A DNA stretch of 64,000 bases from Linyphia triangularis (lineage: Eukaryota > Arthropoda > Arachnida > Araneae > Linyphiidae), in NCBI GenBank assembly GCA_963978545.1, contig OZ021732.1, forward strand, positions 51,669,714 to 51,733,713. The letters run 5' to 3'. A program made the position numbers and the translations under genes. Positions within the stretch are counted from its first letter, which is position 1; every line of letters begins with the position of its first letter. Under the pieces are notes generated by a model. That model did no database searches. It had not been told where the DNA came from and saw only the letters and a list, made by a program, of their open reading frames with translations. Below are positions 1-9,591 of the stretch, one piece after another.

Positions 1-322
1 CCAAATGGTGGCCAAGTTTGGCGACATTTGGCGATTTCTAGCCAAATTTGGCGATAAAAATTAGTCGCCAAAACCATCGCCAACTTGGCTCTATCTCGCC
101 AATTTGGCGAGATTTCCATTACCATAATGTTAAATGCCCTGCTCTTTAAAACTCGCTTCCCAGAGTTACCTCTGTAAAACTCGTTATCAAGCATCAAGGG
201 ACTCATTGCAGGGAAACAAATTAACGACGAACTATTGCACTGCCTTATGCGAAATGTACATAAATTACTATTTACAAAATTAACACTACGAAATATTTAC
301 AAATATACAAAAACTCGTAACA
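1..322 (-). repeat. 3' LTR (partial) of a degraded Ty3/gypsy element
   Basis: The plus-strand sequence ending in ...ctcgtaaca at 322 is followed at once by a pyrimidine block (323-338), which on the minus strand is a purine-rich tract (CCTTGGGAGGGGGGCAA). That is the polypurine-tract/LTR junction of a minus-strand LTR element. The flanking segment about 339-380, with the words gactgcacgtcccgg, resembles the same position beside the LTR at 20897-20940, so this is a relative of the element there. The outer LTR edge is not resolved and may lie before base 1. The first ~110 bases also carry repeated gccaaatttggcgat words of another dispersed repeat. Confidence 0.55.
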
Positions 323-338
323 TTGCCCCCCTCCCAAG
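323..338 (-). other. Polypurine tract of the gypsy remnant
   Basis: This C-rich plus-strand stretch is a G/A-rich tract on the minus strand, directly next to the LTR edge at 322. It marks where plus-strand DNA synthesis would be primed. The equivalent tract in the related element lies at 20897-20909. Confidence 0.6.
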
Positions 339-525
339 GACTGCACGTCCCGGTCAGTACAGTTCCCGGAAAGGAAGGCTTACTTTCAAAGCAATAGCAA
401 ACACTCTGTGTTCATTACTAAACTATAAAACTTACTAGTTTATATACAGAAAGATAGAAACATTACTGAATAAATAATTAAATAAGGAATTAAATAAACA
501 ATAAACTTAAAAATTTATATACACA

Positions 526-1470
526 CTAGGGGGCACCACCCCTGCTCGCTGACGCTCGCCAACCCCCTGGATTGCTATGCAATCCCCTTGGCTCGCCTTA
601 AAGAGAAGCATTTAAAATATGCCCTAGCAAAAAGCTATTTCATCTGCATAATGCCATGAAACTGAACCTTTTATTATTTATGAAGAGTCAGAATACTTGC
701 CACGTCATTATTCTGTTGCTGTCGAGACGCTTTAAGCAGGGACAGTGTGGCAACGTAGTAGAAAGTTCTTGGAAAACAACAAAAATAAACAGTTTTGTAG
801 ATATATTTAAAAAAGATCGGTTATTTCATTGAACAATTAAAATTTTCGGGCTGGTTTTGTATGAAGCGCCAAAATAATTAAAGTTGCTTATCGAAATTTC
901 TTAACGAAGCAATCATATATGTTCACTTAATCTTTGTTGCGATACTTAGAAAATAAAATAAAACAGTGAAAGGTCAATTATCCAGCATTAATTCGTAATA
1001 GCTGAATTTGCACTGATTAAAAATGAGTATAGGTTCAGATTTACTGCACAACGCCTCTTAGCGATTTTTTTTTAAATTGGCGATTTAGCGCTGAATGAAA
1101 TCCGGCGACCTCCGGAACATGTTCCAGCAGATAACTTTTCCGAAAAGTCTGATTTATCCGGAATTCTAATCTAAAAGAAATGTACACATCTTGGATCTAT
1201 TTATTCTTGCATCATCGTAACTATTAAATCAATACGTTTTAAATAGGCAATAATTTATATCTGTAGATTGTAATAAGAAAAACAAAATATAGCGAATCCA
1301 AGTTGTTGCTATTGCCAGATGTATTAGTCAAATTTCAAAAGATATATTGTGATTGGCTGGAAATTCGTGCATAAAGTGTATTTAGAAGATTGGTGATTGA
1401 AGTCGTTGCCATTCTGCTCACAGAAATGCAGCCAAATTTGGACGTTACGCAAGAGAATTATATATATAGA
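526..1470 (-). mobile_element. Non-autonomous Helitron, family B, copy 1
   Basis: Read on the minus strand, the element starts with TCTATATATATAATTCTC preceded by A. It ends with a GC-rich hairpin (GGGG-TGGTG-CCCC), then CTAG followed by T. Helitrons have exactly this form: 5' TC, 3' hairpin plus CTRR, insertion between A and T, and no target duplication. A second copy in the opposite orientation lies at 19964-24712. There is no Rep/helicase ORF, so it is non-autonomous. It sits between the integrase part (from 1550) and the polypurine tract (323-338) of a gypsy remnant, so it probably inserted into that element. Confidence 0.75.
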
Positions 1471-1549
1471 TGTGACCATGGTCTTATTAACTATATACAT
1501 TTTGTACATTAGAGGAATTACAAACTATAGGGATTAAAAACTATGGGGA

Positions 1550-3025
1550 TTACAAACTATGGCTATAGTAAGGGGCTAAAATGTCGTAATGAACGACCCT
1601 AGGTTTAGAATTTGGTGACTTAAGTATTCGGACCACGACATCATTCAGCCGGTTGAGGACTGAGTAAGGACCATCCCAATGAGACTGAAGTTTGGGAGAG
1701 AGTCCTTTTTGTCGTTTCGGGTTCCAGAACCAAACCTTGTCACCTTCGTGGAATTGATGTCCTGTAGCCTTCGTGTCGTATCTGGTCTTCATCTTATCCG
1801 TCGCCAAGTTGATTCGCTCTCTGGCAAAATTGTGCACATCTTCAAACCTTGCCTGAAGATCCTCGACGTATTCCTCTGGCGATGAAGGTGCATCCGGAGG
1901 GCGGCCAAACAACAGATCGCAAGGCAGACGAAGGTTACGACCGAAGAGCATCTGGGATGGGGAATAGCCGGTAGTCTCGTGGATAGCGCTGCGATAGGCC
2001 AGAAGAAACAAAGGTAACTTCTGATCCCAGTCCTGTTGGTTTCTTGAAACCATCAGTGAGAGGTTATTGAGGATGGTTCTGTTACACCTCTCCACCATGC
2101 CATCCGACTGTGGGTGTAAAGGCGTCGTTTGTGTTTTGTCAATGCCAAGTAGATCACAAAGTCCTTTCATTACAGCAGAGGTAAAATTTCTTCATTGATC
2201 AGAGTGCAACTATAAAGGCACTCCAAATCTGGAAATCCAGCTCTGAACCATTGCATCTGCAACAGTGGTAGCCTCCTGATCAGGGATAGGATACGCTTCG
2301 GGCCACTTCGTAAAATAATCAATGACAACAAGGATGTGTCTGTTGCCGTCAGCAGATCGTGGTAGTGGTCCCAAGATGTCAAACGCAATCCGTTCAAAAG
2401 GAGATCCCATGTTGTAACGTTGCAGTTTTCATCGACTGCGTTTATTCGGTCCTTTCCGGGCTGCACAGGCATCACATGATCGGCACCACTTCTCCACGTC
2501 AGCCCTCGCCTTACTCCAGTAGAACCGCTCTCGAACTCTTTGCAACGTCTTCATTACTCCGAAGTGGCCTCCAGTTGAACTACTATGAAGTTCTTTAAGA
2601 ACGTCTGGGACTCGGGATCTTGGAAACAATAGCTGCCATCGGGATGTCTTTCCATCATCAGATTCGAACTTCCGGTACAGCACGCCGTTTCGAATATGGA
2701 GAGAGTCCCAGAGGGCCCAATATTGCTTTGTCGTAAGGCTAAAGGTGGAAATGAACTGCGAAGTAGGTGTCGCATTCGAAGACTCCTTTAAATCGATTAT
2801 CGGCTTGATGTCAGGATCTCCCAATTGGTCTTTTCTGACTTCTCCGTCACTCCACGGGTCTGGATTCAAAGATGTTAAAGATGTAACCTGGCGTCTTACC
2901 GGATTGATCAGTCCGTAACTCGCCTCAACCCTGGAACAATATCGGCAGCTCTCTGGGCAGGGTCTCCTAGACAGGGCGTCTGCGTATCCATGTGATGATC
3001 CTTTCCGATGACGGATATCGATGTC
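1550..3025 (-). pseudogene. Ty3/gypsy pol remnant (end of RNase H plus integrase)
   Basis: On the minus strand this reads from the end of RNase H (motif HGYADALSRRPC near 3000) into integrase. A zinc-binding HHCC region follows (GGHFGVMKTLQRVRERFYW ... CRSCDAC, about 2430-2620). The catalytic core comes next (AFDILGPLP near 2380, then HPQSDGMVERCNR near 2090), then the C-terminal part ending in HYDILAPYY before the stop at 1550. The frame changes at about 2430 and again near 2200, so no continuous protein can be made. RT, protease and gag are absent beyond 3025. The integrase C-terminus closely resembles the one at 20949-21430, so the two belong to related families. Confidence 0.85.
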
Positions 3026-3424
3026 ATATCCATTATTAAACGTACTTGAATTTAGGCATATATTACGCTCAAATATATTTTATTTATTCTGATTAAAACA
3101 ATTTTGGTAACAGGAAAAAGTTTCAACAATGATCGCTTGAAATTCCTTCACTTACAGCGTTGCAGAGTAAGTTAGTCAGTCCAATGAACTCTTTTTATAA
3201 TGTAAAGTAAAACATTCTCTGCACTGTAGAATTGCTAAAAATCTGTTTTTTTATTATTTAATATCTTCTTGAGATTCACTTTTCTTTTATGACAGTTTGG
3301 TTTGTATGTAGTAGAGGAAATTAAAGTGTTATAGGCTCTCTTCAGTTGCGAACGTACCTCCACAGTAAAGACGGCCGGTCTGGTCCGTGACCTCCGATAT
3401 TATAGAGTATATATTATCCAACTA
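3026..3424. other. Gene-free spacer
   Basis: AT-rich sequence between the broken gypsy pol and the palindromic MITE. I see no ORF with family features and no repeat shared elsewhere in the window. Confidence 0.5.
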
Positions 3425-3627
3425 CACTGTTAAAAAAAATTGTCCACCTTGCACCAAAAATTGGTTCCCATTTAGCTGCCACCAACATTTGGTGCTTAGT
3501 TTCGTGATTTAATGGTGCTTACGGTCCGAGGTTGCACCATTAAATCGTGAAACTAAGCACCAAATGTTGGTGGCAGCTAAATGGGAACCAATTTTTGGTG
3601 CAAGGTGGAACAAAATTTTTAACAGTG
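3425..3627. mobile_element. Palindromic Tc1/mariner-type MITE
   Basis: Almost the whole 203 bp is a hairpin. The left arm beginning CACTGTTAAAAA is matched by a right arm ending TTTTTAACAGTG. The arms meet around 3515-3530, near the words cttacggtccgagg. The element is flanked by TA on both sides (3423-3424 and 3628-3629), the target duplication expected for Tc1/mariner. There is no coding capacity. Confidence 0.8.
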
Positions 3628-3629
3628 TA

Positions 3630-4288
3630 GTATGATGATGTCACCTGAGGTGGATACACTTTTCCTTTCACTTAGTAAGTAAGAAACGGCAGTCTTTTTG
3701 TGTAACGAAATCAGACGAAATGGTCGTTTCGCCGCCAACCTTAAAAAGGCAGAAACGACAGTAAGTATCTATTCTCTGCACAACTTCCAGCGAAAAAGCC
3801 GAAATTGACTATTTTCTAGCGTGCTTGCGGAACTTCACATAATTATACAAAAAGTACCATACATTCGTTTCGGTGATATCTTTTAAAGGAAAAAAAATTG
3901 AGTACCTAGAATAAAAGACAACGGAGAAAAAAAATATTGAAATTTCCAAAACGAAATAAAAAAACGAGTTCTAGCCCGATTTTGATGTAAAAATTTAGAC
4001 AAACGTCCAGCCCTAACTAAGCTACAGATCTTCAAACGGATTGAATTATAGGATGCAGAATGTTTCAACTTAAAATCCTAAGCTGATTTGAATTTCATTG
4101 AATAATTATTTCTATTTTTAATTAATTTAAAACCACTTTTTTTCCATTTCATAATTTGGCGACAGATAAAGGGGATCAGCTTGTAATTGAGGTTCAGATA
4201 TATATGCCAAAAGTTGCCAAACAAGTTTTCTGTCATTTCGAAGTTAGTTTTTCCGACATGTTAGGCTTAAGTGAGAATGAACGTAACT
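3630..4288. other. Gene-free spacer
   Basis: AT-rich. Nothing coding is recognised. A word related to the gccaaa/ttggcga dispersed repeat occurs near 4155-4230. Confidence 0.4.
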
Positions 4289-4292
4289 TTAA

Positions 4293-4834
4293 CACTTTAA
4301 ATCCCAACCCGCCCTATACCGCCTTGTAGAGAATTTCCCAGCTAACCGCCTTTCGGGCGGTTGCAGGGGTAAACCAGGGGTAAACGTATATTTTCAAGTG
4401 AGGGGAACTGCCCTGCCTTAATTGTTTAAAGCGTGACGGTCCTCAACAATAGGCTATTGTGGGGCATGTAGAGGGGAGACATGGATTTAAAGTACTCAAT
4501 GTCAAACTGCCCCGCCCTTTGGACATGGAGTAAGATAGTCAGGGACTTTTCTTTTATGCGAATCTTGTCATGTACTTAGCGGTGGCGTTTGTTTCATTGA
4601 TAAGACGCCAACTAAATTCTCTGACATATCAAGCAGATGACCCAACGCACACCCCTATTGCAGGCTGTATACATATAGTAATGATCTTTTAATGGTCGAC
4701 AGTGACCCCCCACAGCAATCCCAGGAGTGGCAGACAGGAGAACGAGTTGGGCGAGTTCATTTCCAGTTTTTATGAATGGAAAGTCATCCGGGTTTTGTGA
4801 AACCCACAACGCTGACTCCATGGGATTTAAAGGG
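4293..4834. mobile_element. piggyBac-type MITE with TTAA target duplication
   Basis: The ends are inverted repeats: CACTTTAAATCCCA at 4293 and, inverted, CCCTTTAAATCCCA at 4834, with one mismatch over 14 bases. TTAA lies directly outside both ends (4289-4292 and 4835-4838). TTAA duplication with CCCTTT-like termini is the mark of piggyBac elements. The 542-bp interior is more GC-rich than its surroundings and contains a short hairpin (accgcctttcgggcggt, about 4340). It encodes no recognisable transposase, so it is a non-autonomous copy. Confidence 0.78.
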
Positions 4835-4838
4835 TTAA

Positions 4839-5430
4839 AGTATAGGCAGAACGAATTGGACTATAACTATATGGCTTATAACATCTTTAAAATTGAAATA
4901 ATTTAATTTTTGAAGAGACAGAAAAGAGAAATATTTGTTCTTCAAGTTGCATGTGTTATTTGAACTGTATGACAATTTAGAGAGAGTTAACTTTCAAAAA
5001 CATTTTAATTTCGGGAAATCTCCATTGAAAAATGAAAACAATCACATTTTGTTGTAAGATACTATGGGTTGAATACAAAGTATAAATGTGGAGGTTATGC
5101 GAGCTGACGTCACAGTCATTTCATTACAGAGGACTAAATGAATCACGCATTGCGATTGGCTAATGGAATTTGCAAAAATATCATTCGTTTTTAAAGATGT
5201 GTTGATTTTGTTTATTTTCAGTTGTAAAATGAAATCGTAGAATCAAATATCATCAAAATTGTAATTTCATAGTGAATTTTAAAATTATTGTTAAGAAAAT
5301 ATTTTAAATTTTGTCAAATATCAATGGGTAATTATGTGAACCAAAATAATGCTTGGTATAGTAAAAATAATTTATATTGCAATAATTAGACTGTAAAAAA
5401 CTTGTAATATTTATTTGTAACAATTTATGC
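4839..5430. other. Gene-free spacer
   Basis: Very AT-rich sequence between the piggyBac MITE and the LTR element. No coding or repeat feature recognised. Confidence 0.4.
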
Positions 5431-5693
5431 TGTATAATACTCAATCAGTAAGCAGCAGCGCCACCCGTAGCGACATTGGCGCCACCGTGCTTTATAAGAG
5501 CAGCGCAGATGCGGAGCATTCATTTGGATTCGGACTCTAGATGCTGCGAGGACCTCTTCGGATGCAGGCGAATCTTTAATCAAGGCTTAACAGCCCTTGT
5601 ACTTCTTTTGCGTTCATTAAAAGAACGATGAAAAGCCAAACTGCCTCCTCATTATGTACCAATTCATCCGCCTAGACACCCCTAGCTAAAACA
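5431..5693 (+). repeat. 5' LTR of short LTR retroelement
   Basis: 263-bp direct repeat matching 7961-8223, starting TGTATAATACTC and ending CTAGCTAAAACA. I count roughly seven substitutions between the two copies, which puts this insertion earlier than the element at 8952-17813. Both copies contain a TTTATAAG box near a GC-rich stretch, a plausible promoter core. Confidence 0.85.
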
Positions 5694-5711
5694 TGGGGGC
5701 TCGGCCGGGAT
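5694..5711 (+). other. Primer binding site, tRNA-Pro type
   Basis: The first 18 bases after the LTR, TGGGGGCTCGGCCGGGAT, differ by one base from the tRNA-Pro primer binding site used by many retroviruses and retrotransposons. Confidence 0.75.
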
Positions 5712-5800
5712 CGAACTCTGTTCGTTTCGCAACCAGAAGTAACGGCTACTAAAACAAAAATGCTGGAAGAAGAGCAGCAATCCTTCAAAGAAAAGAAACT

Positions 5801-5956
5801 CCTCCAAAAAAGCGTAACAGTCATTGATATCGGAGCAACCCCTCCAAAAGCGTAGCAGTCATTGATATCGGAGCAACTCCTCCAAAAGCGTAGCAGTCAT
5901 CGATATCGGAGCAACCCCTCCAAAAAAGCGTAGCAGTCATCACTATCGGAGCAACC
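5801..5956 (+). repeat. 38-40-bp tandem repeat in the LTR-element leader
   Basis: Four units begin at about 5801, 5841, 5879 and 5917. Each carries cctccaaaa, gcgtagcagtcat and atatcggagcaac, and a decayed fifth unit runs on to about 5992. The array lies between the primer binding site and the gag reading frame, where the packaging signal of an LTR element is expected. Confidence 0.85.
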
Positions 5957-6199
5957 CCTCCAAAGTGCAGCAATCTTCATCAAAGGAGCAACAAAATCAT
6001 CGAAAGGCCAACTCAACGCCTCGTGAATCTACAAGCAACAACGCCGCCAAAAAGAGCAGAAATCTTCACAATGTTCATCTTCGCTACCCATTACTACAAA
6101 TGAAAATAAGTGTTAACGCATCGTGTGCATCGAAAAGTGTGGTGCTACTATTTCCAGTGACCAAGTTTCAGCAAATGGATAGCCTAAAAGCGAAGTACT

Positions 6200-7283
6200 G
6201 TGGGCCCCAGCAAATGCAACTTCACATCTACAGTCATCGACGGTAAACCCTCAACAGTGGAGGTAGGATCTAAAATTTATTATTTAAAATGTATAAGCAT
6301 TAAAAAAAAAGAGGATCTCATCCAAGTCACCCAGGAACTAGGCGCGATAGTACCGGAAGGTGCCACAATAATTAAGTTAAAAGAACTAATTGAGAAAAAT
6401 GATTTGTTCAAAAGCGAACCTGATTTCATTAGGGATCTCATTTATTCAACTGTCGAGGAAAGAAAGGCAAAATTAATCGAAGAAAACAAAATAGAACTCG
6501 AAAAAATTAAGCTCCTGCAATCAAAAACAATCGAAGAGAACAAATTGGAAATCGAAAAAACTAAATTAGCACAAATTGAAAAGCAACTTGAACTCGCAGC
6601 GATCAGAAATACTTCAGAAACAAACCAAACCGAACTTAGAAACACGAACACAACATTCGAAACATCACCCCCGAACATTGAAAATCTGATAAGAAGCATT
6701 AAAACTCTTAGTATTCCGGTTCCGACTAAACCAGAAAATTTTAATCTTTTTTTTCAATCGTTTGGAACGTGCCTATACAACAAAAAATGTACCTCAGGAA
6801 TTCAAATCGGAAATTCTTATTTATATATTAGGAGAGCGTGCAAATCGCTTTTTACTTTACATACCAGAAAACGAACTACAAGATTATGAAAAAGTTAAGA
6901 ACATTATTTTGCGAGAATTTCAACCAACGGCAACAGACTGTTTTTTAAATTTCCGTCGTGCTCAACGATTACCAAATGAATCACACGTCCAATTTTCATC
7001 TAGATTAACTACAGCGTTTGAATATTATTGTAGATTAAGAAATGTCAAAGATTTCGAATCAGTGTGCGAGTTAATGATTTCCGATAAATTATTTAGTTCC
7101 CTAGATAGAGACACCCAATCACATATTTCAATTCGCAAAGGGGAAAACTGGTTCAAACCAGCAGAACTTTCAAAAGAATGCGATATTTATTTTGCCTGCA
7201 AGCACAAATCACTAAGTGAAATAAATCCCCGTCCATTCGAAAATAAAAACAAAAATGGATATCGGAACAATAATCAAACATAA
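6200..7283 (+). pseudogene. gag of short LTR retroelement (frameshifted)
   Basis: Two overlapping frames make up a gag-like protein. The first (6200-6760) has a charged helical segment rich in E, K, L and I (about residues 75-145, coiled-coil-like) and then the motif PVPTKPENFNLFF. The second frame continues from about 6762 with LYIPENELQDYEKVKNIIL and FSSRLTTAFEYY, the helical capsid region usual in arthropod gypsy gag. The frame change near 6760 breaks the protein. No zinc knuckle was seen at the C-terminus, which instead becomes N/R/F-rich (7230-7450), with another frame change near 7260. The assignment rests on position between the primer site and protease and on general composition. Confidence 0.65.
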
Positions 7284-7449
7284 AGCGAAAATTTTCGAAG
7301 ACCGAATAATAACAATTTTAGAGGTCACCACAATCAGAGATTCAATTCTAGAGGCGGAAATAATAATTTTCAACGGCAATTCAACTCAAACGAAAATCCC
7401 GTTTGTAAAGTTGAAACGCAAAAACAAACTATTCCCGAAAGATTTTTAA

Positions 7450-7772
7450 ATAAATTACAATACGAAAATATTCTTGTTCATGACACTGAAGTAAGTGCTT
7501 TGATTGATTCAGGAAGTGTTATCGTGTGTGTCAAATCTTCATGCGTACCGGAAAATACGAAGTATGACGGTAACATTATTTTAGAGGGTGCTTTCATGGA
7601 ACAAGAAGCAAAACCTGCTAAAATAAAATTATCTCTTCCAAAACACCCACAAAATTCTATTATCGTTACAGCAGCCGTCTGCGAAAATATAAGTAAAGAT
7701 TTGATAATCCCCCCTCAGATATATCAGAATCTTTATTCATGTCAAGGACAATCACAAACCCCCTTCCAATAA
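7450..7772 (+). pseudogene. Retropepsin-like aspartic protease of short LTR element
   Basis: The frame contains ALIDSGSVIVCV, the catalytic D-S-G motif of retroviral-type proteases, about 55 bases into this stretch. A later hydrophobic segment, IIVTAAVCENISKDLIIP, fits the rest of a retropepsin fold. The frame stops at 7772, and only about 190 bases separate it from the 3' LTR. No RT, RNase H or integrase follows. The element therefore keeps gag and protease only and would need enzymes from elsewhere to move. Confidence 0.7.
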
Positions 7773-7960
7773 CCGGAACCAAGTTGTTTCGAAATATCGA
7801 AGAGAAAAAGAAAAAATATCCAAATCAAACTTTTTACGAAGATAAACTTCCACACATGCCAAAAAAATCTGATTACGTAACAGAAAATAAAATTACAAAC
7901 GCAAAAAATCTACATTCCAAATCTTCAGGAGAAGGAAACTATAGCGATTCTAAAAATTGT

Positions 7961-8223
7961 CGTATAATATTCAATCAGTAAGCAGCAGCGCCACCCGTAG
8001 CGACAGTGGCGCCACCGTGCTTTATAAGAGCAGCGCAGATGCGGAGCATTCATTCGGATTCGGACTCTAGATGCTGCGAGGACCTCTTCGGATGCAGGCG
8101 AATCTTTAATCAAGGCTTAACAGCCCTTGTACTTCTTTTGTGTTCATTAAAAGAACGATGAAAAGCCAAACTGCCTCCTCATTATTTACCAATTCATCCC
8201 CCTAGACACCCCTAGCTAAAACA
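7961..8223 (+). repeat. 3' LTR of short LTR retroelement
   Basis: Second copy of the 263-bp LTR. Its first base is C instead of T (CGTATAATATTC), so the usual TG start has been lost. It ends CTAGCTAAAACA. Confidence 0.85.
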
Positions 8224-8251
8224 TTTATTATAATAAATTTTCAATGGAATG

Positions 8252-8420
8252 AATGCTCTGGCCTTGAATGTTAAAGGTTCCGGATTTCATTCCTGGGTTA
8301 GGTGTGGATATTCGTTGTGATTCGGAATCCAAGTTAATGTCCCGAACTCATTACTCATTATTATGTACTAAAATAGGTCGTTGTGCGTACAAACTAACCA
8401 ATCGAGCTGAAATTTGGCAG
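8252..8420 (+). repeat. Degenerate tRNA-derived SINE-like sequence
   Basis: The words attcggaatccaagtta, cattattatgtac and aaaataggtcgttgtgcgtac match the segment at 19165-19330 (attcggaatccacgtta style) with scattered differences. The upstream part (ggttccggatttcattcctggg) resembles a decayed tRNA B box. Confidence 0.45.
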
Positions 8421-8524
8421 ACAGGCTCTTTGTCGATGGCAAAGTATTTCATTAAGTTTTGGGGGTTGAATTGCCGTACACAAGTTTCTATTACTCTTTC
8501 GTGGTCGATTTTGATGATTACTGC

Positions 8525-8950
8525 CGTCCGCATTCAACCGGTTTGTCAATTTTCAAGTAGATTTGGACATGTAAGATATCATTGAACTTAACTTGAAGAA
8601 TTATGAATATTCATGGTACCAGGTGTACCATAGGTGGTACTACTTCTGGTTTATCAATTTTGAAGATAAATATGGCATGTTGGGTGTCGTTGGGCTTATC
8701 TTGAAAAATTATTAATGTTTAAGGCACCAGGTATAGCATAGGTAGTACTACTTTCGGTTTATCGATTTCGAAGATAAATATGGTATGTTGGGCTTTTGTT
8801 TTGACGAATTATGAATGTTTAAAATACCAGGTATGCGATTGGTACCACTTCCGGTTTATCAATTTTAAATGTAAATATTGCACGTAAGGTATCGTCGAAC
8901 TCAGTTTGAAGACGTATGAATAATCCTGGTACCAGGTGTACCATAGGTGA
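8525..8950 (+). repeat. ~108-bp tandem repeat, four units
   Basis: The phrase ggtttatcaattttgaag recurs at 8540, 8648, 8756 and 8853. It is followed each time by a variant of taccaggtgtaccataggtggtac. Units are about 97-108 bp and have diverged. The array ends exactly where the large LTR element inserted (target gtgat at 8947-8951). Confidence 0.8.
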
Positions 8951-8951
8951 T

Positions 8952-9591
8952 TGCCATGATTCGTATAGTAGGAGTACTAATTACGCATGTATGATATAAG
9001 CAATAAATTTAGTGTCAAGCATTTACAGAACACCCCGCAATTAACACAAGTTCTTTAGTTCAGAAACCAGTTTATTCAGCAGTTAAGTATAAGGTAGCAA
9101 ACTCATTTCCTCAAAACGCTCACCACATGTGTGAGGTTGAAATCCAAAATAACAAATATTTAAAACAACCAAAAGCAATAATTAAAAGGTTAACATATAT
9201 CCTAACTAGACTTTCCTAGCTGGCTGAGTACTGAGTGAATAAAAGAGCCACTTACTGCTCATTGCTCTGGATCGGGCGGTCACCGCTTGCCAGCATCAAA
9301 TCTCCGATCCCCGGTATAAGAACTTTTCTTTCTCAGAGGTCAAGCAACCCTACTTCTCTCTTCGAAACCTCCGGGCTAGATGCTCACCCCTCTTCTCCTT
9401 GCAGCCTCCAAAAAACCCCTCTTCAATTCCAACCCCCCACGCGCAACATAAGTAAAGAAATCTGCCCGCTTATTCGTGCAATTCTCATTGACGTAGTCTA
9501 GAGTGTCAAAAGAGGCGGGCTATGATTGTTACACCAGGAGGTTTCCTTAATTATATCATACTAAATGTCATAATGAAAACACCTTATGACA
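8952..9591 (-). repeat. 3' LTR of the large gypsy element
   Basis: 640-bp direct repeat, TGCCATGATTCG at the plus-strand left edge and ...CCTTATGACA at the right. The adjoining 9592-9610 is a minus-strand purine tract (GGAAAAGGGGTGATAA) that would prime plus-strand synthesis. Confidence 0.95.

Larger units (their letters stand above)
5431..8223 (+). mobile_element. Short non-autonomous LTR retroelement (gag-protease only)
   Basis: Two 263-bp LTRs, a tRNA-Pro-type primer site, a leader with tandem repeats, frameshifted gag and a protease remnant, total 2.79 kb. Everything from RT to integrase is missing. I could not find a clear target duplication beside the LTRs. Confidence 0.85.

Noticed and set aside
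1..120. Repeated gccaaatttggcgat words considered as a CRISPR-like or regulatory array
   Set aside because: Unit spacing is irregular and the words occur in dispersed repeats elsewhere (24310-24530, 33610-33835). The genome is eukaryotic.
4612..4821. Minus-strand ORF inside the piggyBac-type MITE, considered as a transposase fragment
   Set aside because: It has no resemblance to the piggyBac catalytic region or its cysteine-rich end.
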